Translations under genes and position numbers: made by a program
The notes under the pieces: generated by a model
Told to the model about the DNA's origin: nothing
What the model saw: only the letters and a program-made list of their open reading frames with translations
Database searches by the model: none
DNA from: Atrichornis clamosus
Lineage: Eukaryota; Chordata; Aves; Passeriformes; Menuridae
NCBI GenBank assembly: GCA_013400975.1
Contig: WBMZ01012191.1
Span: 60,183 to 124,182, forward strand
DNA: 64,000 nucleotides
Reading direction: 5' to 3'
Shown here: positions 13,301-25,300 of the stretch, in pieces
Position numbering within the stretch: position 1 is the stretch's first letter
Layout of the letters: every line of letters begins with the position of its first letter

Positions 13301-16300
13301 TTGTTTTCAGATTATGCCCTCTAAATTTATTCTTCTCAAGTTATTAAAAAAAAAAAGTAATTATATTAAATAATAGACCAAAAGGAGGACGTGTTATGAT
13401 CTTGTGCATTGTGGCAGCAACATAAATCCTGTTCTTAGTAGAGCTAGCTGTTTATAATTATCTGGTTTATGTGTACTGCTGCAGGATGGCTGCACTCAAC
13501 GAGTATATGCAATGACTTTCTTGGATGTTTCTGAAGGATATTTGCAAAGAAGGAAGATGTGCAGAGAGTAGGCCCCTTGCAATATATGTGGTACATTCCA
13601 CTTGTGCCAGATTGTTAACTGGGATCTTTAAATGTTCTGAGCTTACACTGCAAAGTGGTTTTTTCCTCTCAGAGTCTGGAAAGAGCAGTGAAAGAAAAGG
13701 CGGTCGATCTCGTTCCCATTCTCGTTCAGAATCCAGGTCTAGTTCAAAATCCCGATCTAGAAGGAAAAGATCACACTCAAAACACAGGTAGGTATGCTTT
13801 TTGTTTCAGACCAAGAACATATTGGGATTTTTTGTGTGGTGGTTACTGAGGTTTCTTAGTTGTAGGACAGGTATTCCTGTAGAGATTACTAACTTGCACT
13901 CAGCTGATCAGAGTAACCAGAAACTCTTTCCCTCTAAATCCTAAATGTTTTTAGGATTATTTTCAGTTAAACACACTAGGAGGCACTTTTTGTGCCATGT
14001 AAGATAACAGTTTCTTTGGTATTCTTTGTATATTTTATGCTATGCATAGCATAACATTTATAATGTCTTGTGACCTGTATTTCATAAAGAAACCTGCATT
14101 TTGTGGATCGAGCATATAATTTACTGGTAACACCCTGAGCAGATAGGCTGACTGGTATTGGTATAGAATTCCTGTAGTCCTGAACTTCTAAACATTAATT
14201 TAATAAATGCAGTGTTTTTATTTACCGTCCTGGAAATGTAAAGCTGTGTTTTTTAAAAACATAGGGAAAAGGCTTTAGGGGCAGATTTTCATTTTTCAGA
14301 TTTTGTTTGCTTTGCTAAATTGTACAGTTCTGAAACAGTTACTAGATTGTTCTTGAAGTATACCAAATAAGATCTTTTTCCAAGAATGAAACAGCCTTGC
14401 TCTATGAGACTCACAAGGCTTCCCGAAATGGTCCAGATTCTTTCAGTATCAGGAATATCTTCTGAGAACCTAGGTAATCAATCTAAATATATTTGGTTAT
14501 GTTAAGTATTTAAAAAAAAAAAAAAGGAATGGTATTTAATTGCTTGCACTTTAAAAAGGTGAGTGTTGTCCATATTGCAGCAGCAGCTCTGTTGTGTCCT
14601 TTCACTCTTGTCTTTTAACAAGGCAACTAGGATTCTTCTGGATACAGAAAATATGACCAAGGGGAGTTACCATCAGTTATACTATCAAATAAATATGATA
14701 CCAGTGCAGGCTTCATTTCAACATTAGGAAGACACCACAGTATGTTTTTTTTAATGACTTCAAAATATTAGGTACCTTTTTAATGCAAGAAGGACCATTT
14801 GGTCACTTTTTTGTTGCTTGCTTCTCTGCTGTGTGTCTTAACTCAGGACTTAACTGAAAAACAGACTTGTACTCGTGTAACACTGCAGTAATTTCAGAAC
14901 TGTATTGTTACAAACCAAGTGGAATTTTATAAGACAAGCTTTTATTTTTTTAGATGTGGAAACCCTGTGCTTCAGACAAATGTTGATTATTATATTTTGT
15001 TACATTTTACTAAATTGTTTAATATTGCTACTGTCAGTTTTGAGAACGTGCTGAAAAAAAGCCAGTCTGACCTGTTGAGACAGCTTCATCCATAAGAAGA
15101 ATCTATCCTTATTGCTTCCCTGTTTCCCTGTTTTATATAAAATTATTTGCATGTCTGTGACATAAAATTTACTCAAAGTTGTGCTTTGATTCAGTTGTAA
15201 TTAATTGGCCCTGCAGTTGGTTTGTATTCCTCTGCTGAAAAGAAGAACAAAGCTGTAGGTAAAAATTGGCTTTCTCTCAGTGTATATTACACTGTGTGTC
15301 TTGAGCTGCAGAAGATAGGTGCAGCTGTAATTTTTTTACCTCCCAGTTCTTCAGGATTTGTTTAGTAAAATACATGATCTTTCTTTCTTTGGTAAGTTAA
15401 ACTTCATGGTACTTTAACCTCTCAAGCAAAGTATCCAGTGATGTGGTTTTTTGAAACTTAATGTGCAAGTTCAGCTTGTTATTTTTGTTTCCCTGGGAAA
15501 AAGGATGTTCCAAAAGAAGGACTATTTTGGAAAAAAAATTAAGAGTGCTGTTTTCTTCATCAAATCTGCATAAGACTTCAGTTTTTAAATCAGAGTATCT
15601 GCACTTCATTTGCATTCCTCATTTCTTATCCTTATTTATCATTCCTTTCCTTGAGAATTCTTATAACTGAAATCCATGCTAACACATCATTTCATCTTGT
15701 CTAAAAGCTGTACCACAGATTGTAGAGATTTTTTATTAATTTAAATTACAAGGGTGGAGAACAAAGCAAAAAGAGACTGTTGCAGCCAAAGCAATCTTTA
15801 TTTAGTAACTAAGACTTCAGTGAGTGACTTGGCCTGGAAAGGAAATAAAATGTAACATTATTTTTACAAACTACTAGCAATTGTCAGAGATTTTATGCAG
15901 TGTAATTTTGTAAGGACAACTGTTGTAAATGGTATTAACTTCCATTTTCCAGATTCATGGAGACTATTGTGAAACACGGGTATAACTTAAATGATTCATT
16001 GTTTCAAAGTAGAGCATGTAGAGCTGGTGAAGTATAAAGTACCCATATTTGCAAAAATGTTTGCAGACGATGTTATTTAGGTGTAATTCTTTATATAATA
16101 CTGATGAGGCAACACATGTATGCTGTCATTTATTGGTTGACCTCATTTTTATAGTTTCTGTATTAAAATACTTTTCTTCTGGCATTCTTCATATAGAAGT
16201 AGATCTGGCAACAGATCTCTGTCAAGACACAAGGACAGACGCAGATCAAGAAGTCCCCTGAAAAAACGGTCTAGATCTACGGAAAGACGGAAATCAAGAA

Positions 16301-19300
16301 GTCGCTCTCGTTCTCGGTGAGTTCTGTTCCATGAAATGGTGCTGTTAACTCACAGTACAGAGTTTTTGAAAAAAAAATTCAACAAGACTTTTGGGTGGTT
16401 TTAAACAGTGGAGTCTTGTCTGTGGGACCAAAGGATAGAAAGTAAATTAATGTTGAACATCATGGTCTTGGCTAGGATAGAGTTAATTATCTTTCTTGTA
16501 GTCTGTATGGTGCTTACAGGGGTTAAATGGTCACACTGAGGCACCTGAACTTTGATAGTGTAGTCTACATTTATACCAACATCCAAGCTGACTGCAAAGA
16601 GAGAACTTCGTCAGACTACAACCAATAGTTTAGGAATATCCTGTGTAGCTTGTGCATCCCACAGTAAAATGGATAATGCTTGTTTGATGTGTATCTGTTG
16701 AGAAGGTTGAATTCAGACTAACCTTGATCCTGCCTTTTGAGAACATGTGTAAAGTTTTGGTGCATGAGCTTTTATTTTCACCTTTGACTTTCTCATATGT
16801 AAAACAGCAGGAACAAATGCATGTGTCTCTTATGTGGCATATATGTATTTCAGACTGTAATACATGTGAATCTTATCTAGTCTATTAGTTTTTATGTCTG
16901 ATCATCTAATTATTGAATTGTGAAATTCTAGCAAGATAATAGCATAATTTTCTGAGGGATAAAGTAGTGAGTAAGGTCTAACTAAAAGTGCCTCTGAGAA
17001 TAGCCTCATGAATAGAAGTCTTGGTGCTTTCTTTGTTTCATTTCTGTAATTCCTCTGATTCATTTAAAGGGGGCTTTGTACTTATGTTGTGCAGTTGCCT
17101 CTTGTTCTTTGAGAGAAGAAGTTCTGTGGGAAAGAGAATGCAGATCTGTGGATCTCTGTGGAAATAAAAATAGGCTATGTAGCCAGCTGGGTTATATTGG
17201 TGGATTGATTCTCTGTTGCTGTTGCCTGAGCTTCTTGAAACATCTGCTCATTGGAAGGGGGAAGTCCAGTGAAATTTCTGTGATAAATTAACTAGCAGGC
17301 ATTTCTTTTGAGGTTGTAAGGCTGGTAATGTGGGGACTGTGTGCTGTTTCATCTTTATGTTACTTTCCTTCTCTGAGACTCCTAAAGAAGTATTTGCCAG
17401 AACCTAATGGGAATCAAAGTTGCCAGGTCACAGTACATACAACAGTCTACTGTTTATTAGCAGTTGAGAAGAAGATTCAGTCAAACACTTGTTCAGTTTG
17501 AGGAAAGTTTGAGCGCTTAGGACCATTCATGTGTGAAGGAGTCCCTTTTAGAATCTATAAATATCTAGTACTAATACCAGTAGACACAGTAACTTCTGTC
17601 AGTCCGGTTCTCCTTGACACAGTAAGGCCTGTTTTTCTCTGAACAACTGTTCTTTTGTCATGTGTCTCTGTGCTAGAGAGGAAAGGTGGAGTCTTTCATT
17701 TTCAAATAATGCCATACTGAAATGTATTCCAGCCAAAGTTGTGAGCTAATTATTTTTTGTTTGACTTGATGACTAGAACATCAGATGGAATTTACGTCAC
17801 TGTTCTTTTTATGCACATATGTCATTCTTCTGTCCCAAAGAAGCTGTTTTCCTTGCTTCTGTTTTTACTGTATTAGCAATTTTTCAATAATTTTTGAATT
17901 CCTAATGACATTGCAGATGGTTGAATTGTCTTGATTGGGTTGTGATCTTATATTTGCCTTTAGAGAGAATCTCGTGAAATTTTATCCATGTTTTCTTTTT
18001 ATTTGTATGATTTGATTGTTGCTGGACTTCCAATCAGTTCAAGAATATCTGTGTGAGAGAACGTTGTAGAATATAAAGACTTGATTGCACATTTGGCAGT
18101 GGTTAATCTAAAGGGCATTTTATGTGGACACTCTTTCAGTAAAGAGTGGATTTACAGATGGTAGTTTGTCTCACTCCTGACAAAATACAGAAAATTTATG
18201 TATGTGTAATTGCATGACTGTGAGATGAAGAGACACATTCTCTCCAAGCATAACATCACTCAGAAGATAGTTGTTTGATTGATTTTGGCCTCCCCTTCTC
18301 CAATTTGGTCTTCAAATTTTTCCTAGCTATATATCGGTGTATATTTCCTAGCTATATACAGCTTTCCTGCATTGTGAACAGGGGTGAAAAAAGTAAAATA
18401 TTGAAGAATTACTATTTCTCAACAGAGACACACACTTATCTTGATGTACACTAAAAAATTAGTTGTAATTTTAATTGGAAGGTTCAAAGATGAATTAATG
18501 GGTTTGTGTTTGGCTTTTCACAGGGACAAGAAAAGAGACAAAGAAAAGATCAAGGAAAAAGAAAAGGCCAAAGAAAAAGAGAGAGACCGAGACAAGGAGA
18601 AGGATAGGGACCGAGACAAAGACAGGGAAAGAGAGCGAGATAAAGAGAGAAACAGGGAGAAGGACAAGGAAAGGGATAAAGAGCGAAGCAAAGATAGAGA
18701 CAGAGCCCGAGACAAAGACAGGGACAGGGACAAGGACAAGGACAAGGAAAAGGAAAAAGATAAAGATAAGGAAAAAGACAAGGAAGAGGTAGATCAGAAC
18801 AAAGAAAAAGAAGATACTGAGAAAGAAGGAGAGAAGGACAGAGAGAAGATTAAGGACAAGGAGGGAGATAAGGACAAAGGAGGGGACAAAGAGAAGGACA
18901 GAGACAAAGAAAAGGAAAAAGATGGGGATAAGGAGAAGGAACGAGAAAGAGAAAAGGAGAGAGATGATAAAAAGAAGAAAGATAAGAGATCCAGAACACC
19001 CCCAAGAAGCTATAGCTCTTCAAGAAGATCTCGTAGCTCCAGCAGGTTTGTTTAGAATTTTTCATGCTTTCTTTGACTTGTCAGTTCAGTGAGGCACCAT
19101 CCTAATTTTTATGTATTGATATCGCCATGTCTCTCACTAAATAAATTTGTATTATTTCTGGTTTGTAAATTTTCCTTTAAAGTAAAATCTGTTACAAAAA
19201 GTTCTGTATGATGCCTGATTCAGCACAGTTTTCTTGTTGGGCTGCTGGTGCTTGACTTTCACATAACCATATAATATAGTTCTTGACAACAGTAAGCTGA

Positions 19301-22300
19301 TAATTCTTGTGCCATTTCCTGTGTTACAGACCAGCAGAAGTTCCGACCAACATCACACACTTCATCTTTGCACTGATGAAAGTTTGAATCACTGTTACAT
19401 AGTTCTTTCATTACATACTTCATGGTTTTGGTCTGTAGATCTTGCAGACAGTTGTTTAATAGTACTTGCCAGGTTTTGACTGGCGGGCTGAGCTGCAGGA
19501 AGTAAGCATGTCATTTGGCTGGCTAGCCTTTCACAAGGTGGCTATGTCTCAGTTGGAAGATACTGACTAGACGGCCAAGTATAAGTTAACAAGTATAAGT
19601 TAGAAGTAACATTCTTTAATTTACTGCTGACAGTAAACAGGAAAATAGTGAAATTAATTTAGGTGTTGGTTTTGGCTCTGAAGGAGACTTAACTGGCTGG
19701 AAGTGTGGATAAATTCAGTACAGCAGAAAGACACTGTGAGATTATAATCAGTCTCTTTAAACAGTCAAACTCAGGCATACTGTAAAAGCATTGCGGAAGC
19801 ATTGGTGGATAAGGTCCTTTCTGTTACATCAGGAATTAGGGAGTTCAGTAATACTGTATCAGATTTTAGTACCAGATTATATCTATTACCTTGAGATAAT
19901 GAAATACTAGATGAATTGGACAAGTTCTGTGTATTGTTATAATTTCACTAGACAAAAGCAGAATTCCTCTGGTCCTCAAATTTCTTTTCAGGATTCATAG
20001 AAGGCAAAAAAGGGTGTAATGGTTTCTGAACACCATGTTTGTGTTACATGAAATGTCCATGTTGTTTTGGAGGTTTATGAGCAAAATACTGTTTCTTTAA
20101 ACATATGCAGTTTCCTATTTTAGAGGGTGGAAGACCCACATAGAGAAGAGGTACTTCTGTCAGTTTGGAAAACATTTTTTTCTGTCTGCAGGCCTCAGGA
20201 GTGTTGAATTACGTAAGTGTAGGAAAAAATTTAAGAGTTTCACAATATGTATCTTATGTAAGAACCCTGGTGGACGACAAGGTTCCCAAAGCCAAATAGC
20301 AAGTGGAGTTAACTGGATGTTACCAAAACTTCGTACTGTAATTTTCAACAATTTTTCTCCCCTTTAGGAATCTTACTAGTTAAGAAGGTGCTATTGGAAG
20401 GCTCCAATGTCACATACTTCAGCAAAAGAATTTTAGTGAAAATTAGTGCTTCTGTTCTAGTGGAGTCAAAGTACAAAACCCTACTTTGATACAAAGTTAA
20501 TATTTTGTATACAGATACAGTTAGGTAAGAGTAGTGTTCTTTTGAAGATGGAGGATGAGACTTTTATTATGGATTTACAATTTTTTCTTCAGATGTAACA
20601 TCATCCTTAGGGTATCAATACAGAGGCCAATACTGTTGAACTTCATTATCAGGGACTTACACAGTGGTGTAACACAGAGTGCACCCTTGGCAAATTAGCA
20701 GACAGTAGAGAACCAGCTGTGGGGAGAGGCTGGTCCACCAGAGGAATGTTCTGCCTTTTAGAGAAACCTCAACAGGTAGGAGAAACGGACTGATAGTCAT
20801 CTCATGGAGTTGAACAAGGGAAAGGACAAGTCCTACACCCATGCAGGAGTAATGCCATTGCACCAGTATAGCATGGGGACTGACTGCCTGGAAGGCTGGC
20901 AGGCAGGTCCTGGCAGCCAAGAAGGCCAGCAGTGTTGTGAGCAGGTCAAGAGTAATTCTTTCCCTCTTCTGGTGAGGACACATCTAAAATCCTGTTCTGG
21001 GTTCATGTCTCATTACAGGAGACATGCAGATGTACTGGAGTGAGTATAGTGAAGTGCCATGAAACTAATAAAGGGCTTGGAGCATCTGTCATACAAGGGA
21101 ATACTGAGGAATCAGGGATCTTCTCCTGGAAAAGAGAAGGCTGAGGAGCATCTTAGAATATGTATGAATACCTGATAAGAGTGTGAAGAAGACAGAGCCA
21201 GTGTAGGCCTGTGAAAGTCTCAGAGGCTATAGGCACATATTGGCATATGGGAAATAAAGGGTATTTTCTAATGTTTAAATTGTGGTTTTGCTGGGCAAAC
21301 TGGAACCTGTTACCCCAAGGGGTTGTGGAGTCTCCTCCATCCATAGAGATAAAAAAATCTGACTGGATATGGCCCTCAGTAACGTACTCTGACCCCCCAT
21401 TTTGCAGGAGGGGTAGGTTGGACTAAGTGATCTTCAGAGCATTCTTCCAAACCTCAGTAATGCCATTGTTCACTGAAAAATAATTGTGAATAGGTTGGGT
21501 TACAGAGTCAGCTTGCTTTTAGGGGTCTCTCTTTAGTGGTTGACATTGCCTAGTCGAAATTGTTGCAGATCTTTCTGGTGATGATAATTCAAAAAATGGG
21601 CATTTCAGTTGCCTAGATTTACAATACAGCAGTTGTCTGATGATCATTTACCTGATGAGTCTAAAGAATTGGATAGATAGTCATCTTTTTGTAGAAGAGG
21701 TGAAGATGGAACAGGACATACAGGACCTTCTAAGAACTAGGTGGCAACTGACCTTGCTTTGCTCACGGTGTGCAAGTACTGGAAATAAGATGTTTATTTA
21801 TGATTCCTAACTGAAAGAAGCAACAGACCAGGGGAAGAGAAGGCTCCTTTTCCAGCTGACATCTTACAGGCTAGCAGAGCCAGTAGCACCAGAGGAGATG
21901 CAGAATGTCCTTGCTGTGTATCATTAGGAGACAAAGGATCACTATCAAAGTATTCTGACTTGGTTGTTTTTTAATTTTGTTGTGTTAATATTGTGTAAAT
22001 CTCAGTATGGATGTAATGGAGATGGGAACAAATGCTGTGAGACATAGTTGTAGTTCTTCAACTTGAAATAAGAAAAGCGGAAACAAAATGAGATTTCACG
22101 AATAAGAAGTTTCTTATTTGAACACAATTGCTAAAGTACTTGGTTGCTTATGGGTATGTATGCTGGAAAGCAAAATGAAGTGGGAATGTACTCTGTAGCT
22201 GAAGTGGGAGCAGTGTCAGAATAATCAATTTTCAGTATCCAGAAAAAAAGAGATGATAAATGTGGAGATACTCAGAATGAGATGCATATTAACTAGTGAA

Positions 22301-25300
22301 CAACTGATCAGTGATTGTGTTATTTACTGCATGATTTTGAGGCCATTTTACATTTTTTTTTACCAAAGATCTTGAAAGTTTGCTGAAAAAAATTATTTAA
22401 GAAGTCTTGTGTTGTGCAGCTTAAGAGGGTTACTGTCTTAGTTTTGACCGAGAGTTAATTTTCTTCTTAGCAGCTGGTACAGTGCTGGAGTTTTTCTTTT
22501 TTACCCTGATTATTCTCCTCCCCAGTGGTGGGGGGGATGAGGGTTGGGCGTGAAGGAGGCAAAGGGAGGTGGAGAGTGAGCAAATGTCCTTCAGGACTTA
22601 GTTGTCATCTGTGGTTAAACTGTGACAGTTCTTTCTGGACTTCTTTTGTTCCCTCACCAACCCCTTCCTTGTTCAGCCTCCTACCCTCTGCCAGGCTCTG
22701 TGTCTTGAGAACTGAGAAAAGAACACAGTAGTAATTGAAACAAAATGATTATAGTAACAATAATAATTGCAATGGAAAGGACAGTTAGGAATAAAACCCA
22801 AGAGAAACAAGTGATGCACAAGACAATCATTCACCCTTCACCGACCAATGCCAGCCCATCTTCCAGGGCAATCTGCAGCTCCCAAGCAACTCCCTGCCAA
22901 TGGTATGGAATATCCTTCTGGCCAGTTTGGGTCAGCACTTCTGGCCACAGTGTCTTGTGCACCTGCTTGCTGAGAAAGAATGGGAAACAAAAGTCCTTGA
23001 TTTAGGGTAAGTACTAAAATATTAGTGTATTATCAACATTCTCATACTAAGTCCAAAATACAGCACTGTACCTGTTACTAGAAAGAAAAGTAACTTTATC
23101 CCAGCCAAAACCAGGACAGCCCCAGTAGATTATATTGTAAGCGTATCAATCCATATAGTGATACTAGGCATAATTTAATATGGCTTTCTGTTATTTAGTG
23201 TTGATTTCTTGGCTTTTCTAAATATTGAAGATACAAAGATTCACAAATTGCTGTTATCCATAAATAGAACTTCTGTGCCGTATCTAGAAGTGATTTTTAA
23301 ACCTTCCTATTTTAATTTGGTGGTTCTTCCAATCTGCTTTTTCTACTCTATGAAGAGTTGATGGAAAAAAATAATCTTACATTGACTGATGCATTCTGCA
23401 TTTATGTTGAACAAAGTTGTATTGGCTCAATTTTTGCTGTAATTTAATGTGTGCTTCAGTATGTTTGCACCCAGTTATTTAATGTTTTATTCTGTTGAAG
23501 ATCAATCTCCATAATGGCAGCTGCAGCAAACTCCATATAGCTACATCAAAGCTGCTTTGTTAAACACTGTAAGGTCTTCCGTGTGTTACAGAAAGATGAC
23601 ATTCTGTTTGCTAAGCAAGGACCACTAGAAAAACCATAGATAATATTTGTTCTGATTTTGACAACAGCTTGGGCTTCATTTTGCACTGTTTGCCTCTAAG
23701 CTAACAGTAATTTTTGCTCATGTATTTAGGAATTAAATTTCAGTTAGGTTAAACTGAAGTTGCAGTGAATTTCAGGTTGTAATGTTGCGTTTGAAGTTCA
23801 TATTGCTCAAGTTATATCTTCGGTCTTAATTTGGCTCTTCACTCAATTGAATTATTTTACTGACTGCAGAAACTAATTAATACAGGATTACTGAATTAAG
23901 TGTGTTTCCATTGTTATCAAACATATGAGGATTTAGAAAAAAATTTGAAAGGGCACAACTTCATTTTTTTTCTACTTCCAGCCTTGCCTTTCCCACCAAA
24001 CTGAAGCATACAAAATTTTTTTCAGTTTGTACAGTTCATATATTGTTGATAATACAGAACCTTAAATTTGGCGATACACAATGGATGTGTTAGATAATTT
24101 GTAAGAGTTTTCTCTTTTTATCTGCTTTCTGAATTTATTAGTATTGGATTTTGATGATCTTGAATTTCTTGGTCCTGTAGAGAAAGACGTAAAAGGAAGA
24201 GTAGAAGTCCCTCCAAGTCTCCTAAAACATCAAAAACAGCAAAAAGAAAGTCTTCAAGAACTCCTTCTCCAAGACGGTCAGTTTGATGTAAACAGAAGTT
24301 AATGCTTAGTAAAGAACAATTTACAGTATTTTCACTGTTACTGCCTTTGCACTAATGATCTCAGATGATTTCTGTTGGTCAGTATGATTCAGTTTTAATT
24401 TAAAACTAATTCAAAACTTTAACAAATTTGAACTTCCGTATGCTTTCATTCAGATGGTTTCACATTAATCAGCATTACAAATTGCTTCAAATCAATAAAA
24501 TCCCTTCATCTGATAAAATTGATTTGCTTTTTTCTTTGCAAATACATTGTACACTGATCACATGCACTGTTTAGCTCTTTTCAGTCAAAAAAATCCCTTT
24601 GTCTTCATGAAGGGTTGTTTTGAAAATTCACAGCTGGGAGTTCAGTTAGCAGTCAAATGGTTTGAAGTTTGTAGCAGTTGGATCAAATCCTAATTTGACT
24701 AAAATTTTCTTGAAACAGAAACAAGAAAGAAAAGAAAAGAGAAAGAGATACAAATAATGAAAGAAGAGAAAGAGAACGCTCTACTTCTAAGAAAAAAAGT
24801 AGTAAAGAAAAAGAGGGAAAGGAGAAATCTGACAAAAGCACCACTACTTTGAAGGTAAGCTTGAGTGACCAAGTGATCATCAGAGTGAACTGGTAGTAAA
24901 GCCATTTTTAAAATTTTCTACTTTTTCTTTTCCTCCTGCCTTCTTTTTCTCCCAAATTATTACCATTTGGGTTTAGTTTTTGATAGTTGGTATTAGTGGG
25001 CCAGTGTTAAATCTGTATTTGAATTTTAGTCAACCTGTAGGAGTTTGTGTGATCAGGTTACAGGTTTCTCTTTCCTGGTGTGTTTCCTATGTTAGGACTT
25101 GCTTGGCTGCCTACCTGTGGGAGCAGGCAGACCCTGTAACTAAGAAGCACTGTTCAGGGCCAGCTTGACTGTCAAGCTGAAAAGATTACTCTTTAAATAA
25201 ACTCGTAACTGTGCAGTTCAACCTCTCCTTCATTGATTTGGTCCTGGTCTGTATATTGGATTCTGTAGGAGTGTAGTTGAAGAGGTTTATAAGAGTGGTA

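Larger units (their letters stand above)
19046..24180 (+). other. SREK1: SREK1 intron, 5.1 kb, repeat-bearing
   Basis: The largest 3' intron. It contains an old CR1 fragment (20620-21470) and an inverted pair of LTR copies (22434-23118). The remainder is AT-rich with no recognised feature. Confidence 0.8.

Noticed and set aside
13491..13560. Possible extra SREK1 exon after ACTGCTGCAG
   Set aside because: Only 16 codons open in the required phase, no CpG or conservation hint and no clear donor; weaker than the 12857 block.
18518..18781. Ser/Leu-rich open frame on the - strand
   Set aside because: It is the antisense of the purine-only SREK1 repeat exon; the composition alone creates it.
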